Source: Shewanella schlegeliana (lineage in GTDB: Bacteria > Pseudomonadota > Gammaproteobacteria > Enterobacterales > Shewanellaceae). From it: DNA of 64,000 nt. The stretch's first letter is position 1, and each line of letters opens with the position of its first letter. Shown piece by piece: positions 44,302 through 53,087 of the stretch. The notes beneath the pieces were generated by a model. It did no database searches and was not told the origin of the DNA. It was given only the letters and a program-made list of their open reading frames with translations. Position numbers and translations under genes: made by a program. The stretch covers positions 21,795 through 85,794 of the forward strand of contig NZ_JAESVD010000015.1 in NCBI RefSeq assembly GCF_016765635.1. Reading direction: 5' to 3'.

Positions 44302-46434
44302 ATGTCTGTTGGGACGTCATTTAAGTTTTCACGTTTAGGGCTGGCAATCGTTACTGCATTGGCTTCATCTTCTGCATTTGCTGACGATGCAAGTGTTGAA
44401 TCCACTATTGTGGCTGAGCCGAATATCGAGCGCATTAGCGTTACCGGCCGTAGCTTTAACGATTATAATGTTGGCTCATCTTCAGGCGCTATGCGCGGTG
44501 ATATCGATATTCTAGATACACCTCAATCTGTCACAGTTATCCCAGATTTCGTTACCGATGAGCAGCTAGCGACTAACCTTTCTGAAGTACTCGTTAACGA
44601 CTCTAGTGTGACTGGTGGTTCTGAGAAATGGAATCGCCAAGTATTCAATATTCGTGGTTTCGAACTCTCTTCAGGTTCTGGTTTCTTGATTAATGGTCAG
44701 CAGCAGTGGTCTCACTATGTACAGCCAATCGAAACACTACAGCAAGTCGAAGTATTAAAAGGTCCTTCGAGCATGCTTTATGGTCAGTCAGGTCCTGGTG
44801 GCTTGATCAACATGGTCACCAAGAAGCCTACCTATGAAACCATGCTTGATATCGGTTTCGATACCGATGAGCACGGTTCGACACGTTTCCAGCTAGATGC
44901 GGGCGGCAGCTTAAACGAAGCCGAAACTATCCGTTACCGCACAGTGTTAGTTAAGCAAGACACTACCTACTGGAGAGAGTATCAAGACGGCAGTCATCAG
45001 GAGCGCGACCGTTGGTTAGGTTACTTAAACCTAGAATTTGATATTACCGACGATTTACTACTATCACTTAAATATGATCATACTCAAGACAAGACTGGCA
45101 TCGATCGCGGTGGTTGGTTAAACAGTAGCGGCGACTTGATTGGCGGTCGTGACATTATTTGGGATCAGCCATGGGCATTTACCGATAATACTATCTCTAA
45201 CTTAGGTGCCGAACTGACTTATCACTTAACAGATGATTGGAAAGTGAAAGCTGGCTATAACGACCAGCAGTTTAACCGTCAGCGTCTAGATTCTTCTCCA
45301 TCACTAATTAGTGGTTCTGAAGATCCATTTACAGATGGCTACTATATTAGCCCGTTTGACCGTTATGATGATTGGCAGCACAAGACGGGTTTTGTTGATT
45401 TCACCGGTAACTTCTACACTGGCGATTTAGAGCATCAATTGCTTATCGGCGCTAACATGCTTGATTATTACTATGGTCAGCTAAAAGAGTCAGGTGAAAA
45501 GAAACAAGTTGTGATGCCAGGACAGCCAGTACCTAAGCCAGACCTTGATTACAACCGTGATGTAACTAAGTACGAGAGTGAATACAAGCACTACGGTTTC
45601 TACGTTCAAGACTTAGTAACTATTACCGATGAATGGCAAGTATTAGCTGGCGTGCGTTACGATGAGCAGAAAAAAGAGGGCCCGGGTAATAACAGCTATG
45701 CTGTATCGCCTAAGCTTGGTGTTATCTACTCACCTGCCGATAACGGCAGTATCTACGTTAACTATTCTAAGAGTTTCACACCTCAAGGGATAGTGAACAA
45801 TATTGACGACGTTAACGATGGTAAAAACCTAGACCCAGAGTACGGCGAACAATATGAAGTCGGCACTAAGTGGGAGCTGTTTGACGGTAGCCTACTATTA
45901 ACTGGCGCGGTATTTGATATCACAGTATCGAACGTGACAGTAACCGAAGAGATTGAAGGTAGCAGCCAAACCATTACTACTCAATCTGGTGAGCAGCGCC
46001 ATAAGGGTTTCGAGATGGGCGCACAGGGTCAAGTTAGCGAGAGCTGGTTTATGACAGGCTCTATGATGTACCTAAATGCTGAATATCACCGTCCAGAAAC
46101 TGATAGCTTAAACGGCAAGACACCTGTTGATGCACCAGAGTGGTCTGCAAACGTATGGACTCGTTATGAGATGACCGATGATTTAGCATTAAACTTAGGT
46201 GCTATCTATGTTGGTGAGCGTTTTGCAAATACTAGCAACACGATCAGTAAAGATGGTTATGTTCGTTTCGATATGGGCGCCGCATATACTATGGACGTAA
46301 TGGGTAGCGATGTCAGTGTACGTGTCAATGTGAAGAACCTATTCGATACTGATTATCTAGCGGGTGGTACCAACACTGATGTGACAGTGGGTGAAGGTCG
46401 TCACTTTAGCTTAGCGTTAGAAGCGAAGTTCTAA
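44302..46434 (+). CDS. TonB-dependent siderophore receptor
   Basis: An outer-membrane receptor of 710 residues from ATG 44302, with GAGG 7 bases upstream. Residues ~1-27 form a signal peptide (LGLAIVTALASSSAFA). The plug domain has DTPQSVTVIPDFV, NIRGFELSSGSGFLINGQ and VEVLKGPSSMLYGQSGPGG, the siderophore-receptor form of the plug. The barrel ends with VGEGRHFSLALEAKF, with the terminal aromatic residue for BAM. The ligand is likely a ferric hydroxamate or similar siderophore, by family resemblance only. No biosynthesis or ABC genes are next to it. Confidence 0.92.
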   Translation: MSVGTSFKFSRLGLAIVTALASSSAFADDASVESTIVAEPNIERISVTGRSFNDYNVGSSSGAMRGDIDILDTPQSVTVIPDFVTDEQLATNLSEVLVNDSSVTGGSEKWNRQVFNIRGFELSSGSGFLINGQQQWSHYVQPIETLQQVEVLKGPSSMLYGQSGPGGLINMVTKKPTYETMLDIGFDTDEHGSTRFQLDAGGSLNEAETIRYRTVLVKQDTTYWREYQDGSHQERDRWLGYLNLEFDITDDLLLSLKYDHTQDKTGIDRGGWLNSSGDLIGGRDIIWDQPWAFTDNTISNLGAELTYHLTDDWKVKAGYNDQQFNRQRLDSSPSLISGSEDPFTDGYYISPFDRYDDWQHKTGFVDFTGNFYTGDLEHQLLIGANMLDYYYGQLKESGEKKQVVMPGQPVPKPDLDYNRDVTKYESEYKHYGFYVQDLVTITDEWQVLAGVRYDEQKKEGPGNNSYAVSPKLGVIYSPADNGSIYVNYSKSFTPQGIVNNIDDVNDGKNLDPEYGEQYEVGTKWELFDGSLLLTGAVFDITVSNVTVTEEIEGSSQTITTQSGEQRHKGFEMGAQGQVSESWFMTGSMMYLNAEYHRPETDSLNGKTPVDAPEWSANVWTRYEMTDDLALNLGAIYVGERFANTSNTISKDGYVRFDMGAAYTMDVMGSDVSVRVNVKNLFDTDYLAGGTNTDVTVGEGRHFSLALEAKF

Positions 46435-46474
46435 ATCTAAGTTGTAAATATAGGTTTCAAGTCTAATGAGTGTT

Positions 46475-46506
46475 AAAAGCCTCAGCCCTAGGGTTGGGGC
46501 TTTTTT
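46475..46506 (+). terminator. Terminator of the TonB receptor gene
   Basis: AAAAGCCTCAGCCC pairs with GGGTTGGGGCTTTT (G-T pairs allowed) around a tiny loop, then T run. Confidence 0.85.
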
Positions 46507-46556
46507 ATATCTTATCGCCAACTATTAGCTCCTGAATATGATCAAAACTGGCAATT

Positions 46557-46598
46557 AAGTTTCGTTTCACTATAATACTTCTTTCGAATCGAAACTTA
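46557..46598 (+). promoter_or_regulatory. Promoter and operator of the DeoR-type regulator gene
   Basis: TAAGTTTCG (46556-46564) and CGAAACTTA (46590-46598) are perfectly inverted around a -10 TATAAT at 46571-46576. The left arm continues as GTTTCGTTTCAC and the right as CTTTCGAATCGAAAC, so TTTCG-type repeats flank the -10 on both sides. DeoR regulators such as AgaR use tandem TTTCR/TTTY repeats. Autorepression by the gene product 13 bases downstream is the likely purpose. Confidence 0.6.
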
Positions 46599-46610
46599 GC
46601 AAAAGGTTTT

Positions 46611-47381
46611 ATGAACAAACGAAACACTCAACAGCGTCGCCATAGCATTATTAGCCTACTTAACCAGCAAGGTGAGGTGAGTGTTGAAGAGTTATCCTTA
46701 CGTTTCGAAACCTCTGAAGTTACTATTCGCAAGGACTTGGCTACTTTAGAAAAAACCGGCCTATTATTGCGCCGTTATGGTGGCGCTGTCGCTGTGCCTG
46801 ATGAGGTGACTCAGCAGTTCTCCGCCAAGATAGCACCTAACAAGTTGTCTATCGCTAAGGTGGCCGCCGAGCTGATTAAAGATCATAACCGTATCATTAT
46901 CGACAGTGGCAGTACCACGTCAGGCTTGATTGGTGAGCTTAACAATAAACGTGGCTTATTGGTGATGACTAATTCACTTGCGCTTGCCAATTCAATTCAC
47001 GAGCTTGAAAACGAGCCAACCTTATTGATGACCGGTGGTACATGGGACCCACACTCGGAGTCTTTCCAGGGGCAGATAGCCGAGCAAGTGCTTCGTTCAT
47101 ACAACTTCGATCAGCTATTTATTGGTGCAGACGGTATCGATCTTGAGCGTGGTACCACAACCTTTAATGAGCTAACAGGCCTTAGTAAGGTGATGGCCGA
47201 GGTATCGCGAGAAGTGGTAGTGATGCTTGAGTCAGAAAAACTGGGCAGACGCATTCCAAATTTAGAGCTGCCTTGGAGCAAGATCAGTGTGTTGGTAACG
47301 GACGATAAGTTACCGAGCGAAGCACTAGAGACGATTTCTAACCATGGTGTGCGGGTCATTCTTGCACCTCATGCGGGATAA
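46611..47381 (+). CDS. DeoR-family transcriptional regulator next to glmS
   Basis: A 256-residue DeoR-family regulator. The N-terminal winged HTH reads RRHSIISLLNQQGEVSVEEL, then SEVTIRKDLATLEKTGLLLRRYGGAV, the DeoR signature. The C-terminal sugar-phosphate sensor domain has IIIDSGSTTSGLI near residue 100 and LMTGGTWD. It sits 96 bases upstream of glmS in the same direction, so it most likely controls hexosamine supply by sensing an amino-sugar phosphate. A palindromic, TTTCG-repeat operator overlaps its own promoter. A GlmR-type role is inferred. Confidence 0.88.
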   Translation: MNKRNTQQRRHSIISLLNQQGEVSVEELSLRFETSEVTIRKDLATLEKTGLLLRRYGGAVAVPDEVTQQFSAKIAPNKLSIAKVAAELIKDHNRIIIDSGSTTSGLIGELNNKRGLLVMTNSLALANSIHELENEPTLLMTGGTWDPHSESFQGQIAEQVLRSYNFDQLFIGADGIDLERGTTTFNELTGLSKVMAEVSREVVVMLESEKLGRRIPNLELPWSKISVLVTDDKLPSEALETISNHGVRVILAPHAG

Positions 47382-47426
47382 CTTATTCGGGCTAAGTGGC
47401 TTAGCTAAGTATCCAGTTTCAAATTC

Positions 47427-47447
47427 AACTTTTAACTTTTAATTTAA
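47427..47447 (+). promoter_or_regulatory. Tandem heptamers upstream of glmS
   Basis: AACTTTT occurs twice head to tail (47427-47433, 47434-47440), followed by AATTTAA. The array stands 31 bases before glmS. It may be a second site for the neighbouring DeoR-type regulator. Confidence 0.4.
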
Positions 47448-47477
47448 CTCTCATATAGAGAGGCTAGGTAACTAAAT

Positions 47478-49307
47478 ATGTGTGGAATTGTAGGCGCTGT
47501 AGCGCAAAGAGATGTGGCTGAAATTCTTGTTGAAGGACTTAGACGCCTCGAATACCGTGGCTATGACTCTGCCGGCGTTGCAGTACTAAATAATGGTGAG
47601 CTAAACAGAACTCGCCGTGTGGGTAAGGTACAAGAGTTATCTGCTGCGCTAGAGGCTGCGCCACTTATTGGTGGCACTGGTATCGCACACACTCGTTGGG
47701 CAACTCATGGTGAGCCAAGCGAGCGTAATGCGCATCCACATCAGTCAGAAGGCGATATCGCCGTTGTTCACAACGGGATTATTGAAAACCATAACAAGCT
47801 ACGTGAGATGCTAAAAGGCTTGGGTTATACCTTTGCATCGGATACCGATACTGAGGTTATCTGCCATTTAGTGCATCATGAGCTAAAGACTCACGACACA
47901 CTACTTGCTGCCGTTCAAGCAACAGTAAAGCAGCTTGAAGGCGCCTATGGCACAGTGGTTATCGACCGTCGTGATAGCGAGCGCATGATTGTAGCTCGCT
48001 CAGGCAGCCCACTGGTTATCGGTTATGGCTTAGGTGAAAACTTTGTGGCCTCTGATCAGTTAGCACTACTTCCTGTAACTCGCTCTTTCTCTTTCCTAGA
48101 AGAGGGTGATGTTGCCGAAGTGACTCGCCGTGAAGTGAACATCTATGATGTCGATGGCAACGCGGTTACGCGTGATATTAAAGAGTCTGAAGTGACTCAT
48201 GATGCGGGTGACAAAGGTGAATACCGTCACTACATGCTAAAAGAGATCTATGAGCAGCCAACGGCTATCGCTCATACTCTTGAAGGCCGTATCGCTGGTG
48301 GTAAAGTATTAGACTCTGCCTTTGGTGAAAATGCGGCTGAGTTCTTAAAAGACATTAAGCACGTACAGATCATCGCCTGTGGTACTAGCTACCATGCAGG
48401 TATGGCTGCGCGTTACTGGTTAGAAGACTGGGCTGGTGTATCTTGTAACGTCGAGATAGCTTCTGAGTTCCGCTACCGTAAATCACACCTATTCCCTAAC
48501 AGCCTACTTGTGACTATTTCACAGTCTGGCGAGACTGCAGATACCTTAGCGGCAATGCGTTTAGCGAAAGAGATGGGTTACAAGGCAACGCTAACAATCT
48601 GTAATGCACCAGGTTCATCACTAGTACGTGAGTCTGATATGGCTTATATGATGAAAGCGGGGGCTGAGATTGGTGTTGCGTCAACTAAGGCCTTTACTGT
48701 GCAGCTAGCGGGTCTATTGATGCTGACTACGGCGATTGGCCGTTACAACGGTATGTCTGATGAGATGCAAGCGGCTATCACTCAGAGCCTGCAATCTATG
48801 CCAGCTAAAGTAGAGCAAGCACTAGGACTTGATGATGCGATTGCTGAACTTGCAGAAGACTTTGCCGACAAGCATCATGCACTGTTTTTAGGTCGTGGCG
48901 ATCAATATCCAATCGCGATGGAAGGCGCCCTTAAGCTTAAAGAGATCTCTTATATTCACGCCGAGGCTTATGCATCTGGTGAGCTTAAGCATGGTCCACT
49001 AGCACTTATCGATGCCGATATGCCTGTTATTGTGGTTGCACCAAACAATGAGCTGTTAGAGAAGCTAAAATCTAACGTCGAAGAAGTGCGTGCCCGTGGC
49101 GGTCTGATGTATGTGTTCGCCGATAAAGATGCCGAGTTTGAGTCGGATGAAACCATGAAGGTCATCCCTGTTCCGCACTGTGATGAGTTTATGGCACCAC
49201 TTATCTACACTATTCCATTACAGCTGCTCTCATATCACGTTGCCTTGATTAAGGGCACCGATGTGGATCAGCCGCGTAACTTGGCGAAATCAGTTACTGT
49301 TGAATAA
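47478..49307 (+). CDS. glmS: Glutamine-fructose-6-phosphate aminotransferase (isomerizing)
   Basis: A 609-residue enzyme that makes glucosamine-6-phosphate, the first step toward UDP-GlcNAc. The N-terminal glutaminase domain begins CGIVGAVAQRDVAEILVEGL after the initiator, with Cys2 as the nucleophile, and has LEYRGYDSAG. The C-terminal half has two SIS domains: GTSYHAGMAARYWLE and TISQSGETADTLAAM, then GRGDQYPIAMEGALKLKEI and the final PRNLAKSVTVE. It is preceded by the DeoR-type regulator and AT-rich heptamers. Confidence 0.98.
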   Translation: MCGIVGAVAQRDVAEILVEGLRRLEYRGYDSAGVAVLNNGELNRTRRVGKVQELSAALEAAPLIGGTGIAHTRWATHGEPSERNAHPHQSEGDIAVVHNGIIENHNKLREMLKGLGYTFASDTDTEVICHLVHHELKTHDTLLAAVQATVKQLEGAYGTVVIDRRDSERMIVARSGSPLVIGYGLGENFVASDQLALLPVTRSFSFLEEGDVAEVTRREVNIYDVDGNAVTRDIKESEVTHDAGDKGEYRHYMLKEIYEQPTAIAHTLEGRIAGGKVLDSAFGENAAEFLKDIKHVQIIACGTSYHAGMAARYWLEDWAGVSCNVEIASEFRYRKSHLFPNSLLVTISQSGETADTLAAMRLAKEMGYKATLTICNAPGSSLVRESDMAYMMKAGAEIGVASTKAFTVQLAGLLMLTTAIGRYNGMSDEMQAAITQSLQSMPAKVEQALGLDDAIAELAEDFADKHHALFLGRGDQYPIAMEGALKLKEISYIHAEAYASGELKHGPLALIDADMPVIVVAPNNELLEKLKSNVEEVRARGGLMYVFADKDAEFESDETMKVIPVPHCDEFMAPLIYTIPLQLLSYHVALIKGTDVDQPRNLAKSVTVE

Positions 49308-49343
49308 TGCACTAAACTGACTTAAGCCTTAGTGATTTGTTGT

Positions 49344-49373
49344 AAAGAAACCTCCCATGTGGAGGTTTCTTTG
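49344..49373 (+). terminator. glmS terminator
   Basis: A 12-bp perfect stem AAAGAAACCTCC / GGAGGTTTCTTT around a CATGT loop, 36 bases after the stop. Confidence 0.88.
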
Positions 49374-49459
49374 TTTTCAGCCCTAAAGAATATACTTTAG
49401 CTTTTGATTTAAAAGAGAATCTTGTTTTGGTGATGATATTTAAAACTATAAAAACAAGA

Positions 49460-49816
49460 TCATAGTTTTATTAATGTCTCTTCTTCTTTGATCAGATGCT
49501 CTTTTTCTTTTTCACATTTTTCAGAACGATGAGCATATGGTTTTTCTTTATGCTTAATAAGTTGGCGCTCTAAACGATCGAATGCTTCATTAAATGCATC
49601 CATAAGTTCATTTGCTTCCCCTTTTGAATCTATCTTCCCAAGATCAGACTTAGTCGCAATTTCTACAATAAACAGATGGCCAGGTTCAAGCTTCATGAAT
49701 ACATCTTTGCTAAAGAAGGATATTTTAAACTTATCGAATTTTACAAATGCTTCTTTAATGGTTTGCTCTAAGTAGTCAGGAAGTTCAAATCCACGTGCGG
49801 TAATTTTAATGCTCAT
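49460..49816 (-). CDS. HPF/RaiA-like ribosome-associated stress protein
   Basis: A 118-residue short ribosome-hibernation-type protein. The N-terminus MSIKITARGFELPDYLEQTIKEA and the later MDAFNEAFDRLERQLIKHKEK match the S30AE (HPF/YfiA) pattern, including the beta-alpha fold and the basic helix pair. The highly charged tail (EKEKEHLIKEEETLIKL) is unusual. It is not the standard hpf near rpoN. A CRP-type palindrome is about 65 bases upstream, compatible with stationary-phase or carbon-limited expression. Binding to 30S is inferred from the family. Confidence 0.78.
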   Translation of the reverse strand: MSIKITARGFELPDYLEQTIKEAFVKFDKFKISFFSKDVFMKLEPGHLFIVEIATKSDLGKIDSKGEANELMDAFNEAFDRLERQLIKHKEKPYAHRSEKCEKEKEHLIKEEETLIKL

Positions 49817-49880
49817 AGTTAGCCACTCTTAATTCATTACATTTTGTGTTAATTACAATAGTCCTATCACACTAATGTAG

Positions 49881-49896
49881 TGTGACTAAGGTCACG
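49881..49896. promoter_or_regulatory. CRP/FNR-family operator upstream of the HPF-like gene
   Basis: TGTGACTAAGGTCACG fits TGTGA-N6-TCACA with one mismatch. An overlapping inverted repeat TCACACT-AATGT-AGTGTGA occupies 49867-49885. It is 65 bases upstream of the start of the minus-strand gene. Confidence 0.6.
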
Positions 49897-50332
49897 TTTT
49901 TGCATGTGTTATTCATAAATTAAATTTCATTATCAAAAAGAATGGATGGGTGACTCTGTAGTCCTTGTAACTTTAAGTGGACTGTTTTTTCATCGGCTTG
50001 CAGCTGAAAAGATACAATCTCAGGTCATTCATTTTCTGTGATATATGGGGTATCAGCTTGTTTAAGTACCTCTAGTTTTAACTTCAGTGCCAATATTTCA
50101 CTTTTCTTACTGCGTTAGTTTTTACGGATTATGTCGCAGAGGTATAGAGGTGTTCTTTGCGTACTTTACGAATGTACGGTAGTTAAATGCAGTCTGCTTT
50201 TTAACTGATATACATGGTCACTTTCTTCAGAAGTAAACTCGTTATTTATCCTAACCTATCCCCCTTAGGGGGGATGCCGCTGTCATGGGGTTATCGCATG
50301 CTAACCATAGGCCAATATCAAGGAGAGAAATA
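49897..50332. other. Spacer upstream of the lipoprotein gene
   Basis: About 440 bases with no credible ORF. The only notable item is a small GC stem ATCCCCC/GGGGGAT around 50258-50275 near the lipoprotein gene. No clear promoter pair is seen. Confidence 0.4.
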
Positions 50333-51901
50333 ATGAACAATTTATTAAGGCTTAGCGTATCGGCCTTGGCAGTGAGCAGCATGTTAGCGCTTGCTGGCTG
50401 TGGTAGCGATAGTGATGACTCCCCTACACCGACTCCCGAACCTCAACCAACGGTATTAACAGGTATCTTTTCTGATAGTCCTGTGGCGGGCATTGGTTAT
50501 GAGACTACAGATCACAGCGGAGTGACCGACGCTAAAGGACAGTTTAGTTATAACGAAGGCGAGTCGGTAGAGTTCTACATAGGTGCGACACGTTTTCCGA
50601 GTGTTACAGGTCAGGATGAAGTGACTCCGATGGATCTGTATCAAACGGATACGGCTGATCATATGGGGGTGATTAATACCCTACGTTTATTACAGTCACT
50701 CGATACCGATAATGATCCGGATACGGGAATTCAATTAGCTGAAGATATTCATGAAACCTTAGCGGGTCATGAAGTAGATCCGACTGCGGATAACTTTGAT
50801 GAGCAGGCACAAGAAGCATTGGTTGCATCGGGATTCGCTGCCGAAGATCTTGTTGATGCCGATGAGGCGCTGGCTCATTTTGGTCAGAGTCGAGGTTATC
50901 AATTGACTGACTTAACTGGCCAATGGCATACGGTGTTCTTTACCACACCAGTTGCTGGAACGTACTCAAGCGATGCTTTTAGTTATGTGGTCGAGGAGTG
51001 GACCATAGATGCCGAGGGTAATGTCACCATGGAGGCTAAGGTTAAAAGTTATGGTGAGTTAGATACCGATACATTTAAAGTTAATTTAAGTGAAAGCGGT
51101 ATGTTAAGTTTCGCAGAGATTGAAAACCTCGATATGGGCTTAAGCAGCAATAAAGATAAGATTGCGAACTACTTTACTGAAGATGGTGAGCAAGAGCTTG
51201 GCTTGTCTATAAAGCTAGCTGGTGGGCAGCAGTTAAGTGATCTCGAGGGGCAATGGTGGGGAACTGGAATTGAAACTCCTGTGAGTGCCAACTTTAATCA
51301 GAATGAATTTGGCGTCTGGATCGATAAGTTGATAATTGACGACCAAGGTAAGGCTGATATTACAGAGCTTGCTTTAGGTGAGCAGCAAGCTAGTGGTGAG
51401 GTCGAAACCATTCAGTTTGCTATGGATGATATGGGCAAAATCACCATAGAGGACGATGATGAAGTTGCCGTAACTTACCTGTCTCGTGGTAAAGATCTTA
51501 TCCTACGTCATAGCCATAAAGAGACACGGCAGAATATGTCGGTGTTGCTGAAGGCAAACACCTCTCCCGCACTTGCTGACTTAGAGGGAAGCTGGCGCCT
51601 TTATAATTTACAGATGCCTGATGATGGCAGCATGAATTCAGATGGTTTTGGTTACTGGATAGTAGAACTGGACTTTAATGCCGATGGTCTTGCTGTTTGG
51701 AGTCATGTGGCAACCTCTGAAGATGAGGTGTTGACCGAACAATCTATGCAGATGAGCTTAGTCGATGGTCTGTTTGTTGCTGAGGGGGATAAGTGGGCGA
51801 TGAACCAAGACAAGGACATCATGGTCGTGGTTTCACAGTGGGCTGAGGGGGATAGTGAGTTTTCAGCCTATGCCATTGCCATTAAGCAAGTGACGCCATA
51901 A
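50333..51901 (+). CDS. Lipoprotein with three tandem copies of an unrecognised ~110-residue domain
   Basis: A 522-residue exported lipoprotein. The start is ATG 50333 with AAGGAGAG upstream; the frame is open to 50285, but a signal peptide begins only here. The lipobox is LALAGC with Cys at about residue 22, followed by an acidic Ser/Asp and Pro/Thr linker, which fits outer-membrane sorting. The first part (VLTGIFSDSPVAGIGYET ... LDTDNDPDTGI) resembles a domain seen in many Shewanella and Vibrio surface lipoproteins. From about residue 191 come three repeats starting LTDLTGQW, LSDLEGQW and LADLEGSW (residues 191, 301, 414). Function unknown. Confidence 0.85.
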   Translation: MNNLLRLSVSALAVSSMLALAGCGSDSDDSPTPTPEPQPTVLTGIFSDSPVAGIGYETTDHSGVTDAKGQFSYNEGESVEFYIGATRFPSVTGQDEVTPMDLYQTDTADHMGVINTLRLLQSLDTDNDPDTGIQLAEDIHETLAGHEVDPTADNFDEQAQEALVASGFAAEDLVDADEALAHFGQSRGYQLTDLTGQWHTVFFTTPVAGTYSSDAFSYVVEEWTIDAEGNVTMEAKVKSYGELDTDTFKVNLSESGMLSFAEIENLDMGLSSNKDKIANYFTEDGEQELGLSIKLAGGQQLSDLEGQWWGTGIETPVSANFNQNEFGVWIDKLIIDDQGKADITELALGEQQASGEVETIQFAMDDMGKITIEDDDEVAVTYLSRGKDLILRHSHKETRQNMSVLLKANTSPALADLEGSWRLYNLQMPDDGSMNSDGFGYWIVELDFNADGLAVWSHVATSEDEVLTEQSMQMSLVDGLFVAEGDKWAMNQDKDIMVVVSQWAEGDSEFSAYAIAIKQVTP

Positions 51902-51916
51902 GATTTAAAGTAAAAG

Positions 51917-51945
51917 AAAAGCCTGCAAAGTCTGCAGGCTTTTTT
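51917..51945. terminator. Bidirectional terminator between the lipoprotein and LuxR-type genes
   Basis: AAAAGCCTGCA and TGCAGGCTTTT form an 11-bp stem around AAGTC, with T or A runs on both sides. Confidence 0.88.
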
Positions 51946-51955
51946 CTATTCGCTT

Positions 51956-52747
51956 TTAGCTATTAAAGCCGATGGTTACGAGTAGTTTATCGTGGTTGTA
52001 GCGCCACAAAAGCTGGTTTTGGTGCTTAGAGCCAGTTTTGTGCAGTACGCTTTTTATCTGACTCTTAATGGTTTCTTTGCTGACTTGACGTATATCGGCG
52101 ATATCGGATCCGGAATGGCCGCCCATTAATAGATTTAATACCTGATATTCGGCGGGAGTAAGCTTTACAGGTTGCTGCTGGGTCGTGATGGGGAAGTGTT
52201 TCTGACAACGGCATAGGGCTTTATCTTGCTCCATTTCAGCTAACTGTTTGGCGTGAAAGGCGTTGACCCATGGCTGCATCGAATGCCCTAGTTTCTCATG
52301 TAACCGTCGTGTGCCACGGTTAAACTCTTTATTGAGGTGGTGAGCGGTAAAAAATAGGTACAGGTGCTGATTTATTCCTAAAAGCAGGCCTATGGTTGAG
52401 TGGTAATGCACATAGGGCAGAAGGCTTTCACACCAGTTATCATCTTGAACTCGAACGGGATCGACCAAATTTTCCATTATTTGTGAGCTATTGATAAGAC
52501 CTTTGCGGAGATAGGCGTTGAGGAAGATATCGTGTCGCCAATGTTGCTGATAAAACTGAATATCGTTTTCAGATATTTCTGGTGACCAGGTATGCAGTCG
52601 TTTTAAACAGGTATCAATCACTGTGATGGTTGTGGCATCAACCCGTAGAGCATCGGATAGGTAACTAAAATCTTCTCCTATAACCCCTCTTCGGCTCATG
52701 TTCTCTATTAATTGATACTGCCACTTGGAAAACCTTTCCCAGTTCAC
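51956..52747 (-). CDS. LuxR-family transcriptional regulator
   Basis: A 263-residue regulator. The start is GTG 52747 (MNWERFSKWQY), with a strong AGGAGG 6 bases upstream. The C-terminal HTH is LTPAEYQVLNLLMGGHSGSD, then IADIRQVSKETIKSQIKSVLHKTG, the LuxR/FixJ helix-turn-helix. The N-terminal ~180 residues have no receiver or autoinducer domain that I recognise, though the length and aromatic-rich pattern are like an effector-binding domain. Three phased TTGTTAA motifs lie 40-74 bases upstream, likely control sites. Convergent with the lipoprotein gene. Confidence 0.82.
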   Translation of the reverse strand: MNWERFSKWQYQLIENMSRRGVIGEDFSYLSDALRVDATTITVIDTCLKRLHTWSPEISENDIQFYQQHWRHDIFLNAYLRKGLINSSQIMENLVDPVRVQDDNWCESLLPYVHYHSTIGLLLGINQHLYLFFTAHHLNKEFNRGTRRLHEKLGHSMQPWVNAFHAKQLAEMEQDKALCRCQKHFPITTQQQPVKLTPAEYQVLNLLMGGHSGSDIADIRQVSKETIKSQIKSVLHKTGSKHQNQLLWRYNHDKLLVTIGFNS

Positions 52748-52786
52748 AAGCCCTCCTGCTCTAGTTCCGCTCAGACATGCTATTCC

Positions 52787-52821
52787 TTGTTAACCTTAAC
52801 TTAACAAACTGAGCTTGTTAA
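52787..52821. promoter_or_regulatory. Three phased TTGTTAA motifs upstream of the LuxR-type gene
   Basis: TTGTTAA begins at 52787, its inverse TTAACAA at 52801 and TTGTTAA again at 52815, exactly 14 bases apart each time. The first two make an inverted repeat with a 7-base spacer. The rest of the 52748-53087 spacer is very AT-rich and holds no gene. Confidence 0.5.
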
Positions 52822-53087
52822 AAATTGATAGAGATCATAAATACCATTAAGTCATCGAAAGGGACTATATTAAATAAATTGATTTATGTGATTAGCAGGT
52901 TGTTTTTATCTAATTATATTTGTTAGGTGAGGCGAGGAGATAATTTAGCAATAAAATTAGAGCAATATTTATATTTAATTGTTAAATCATAATATAAAAA
53001 TTAAATAAATAGGGGCGTTTTACAAGGCCCCTATAATTTAAACTATATTCGACATAATAATATGTCTAAAGTGAGTGACTTAATGGC

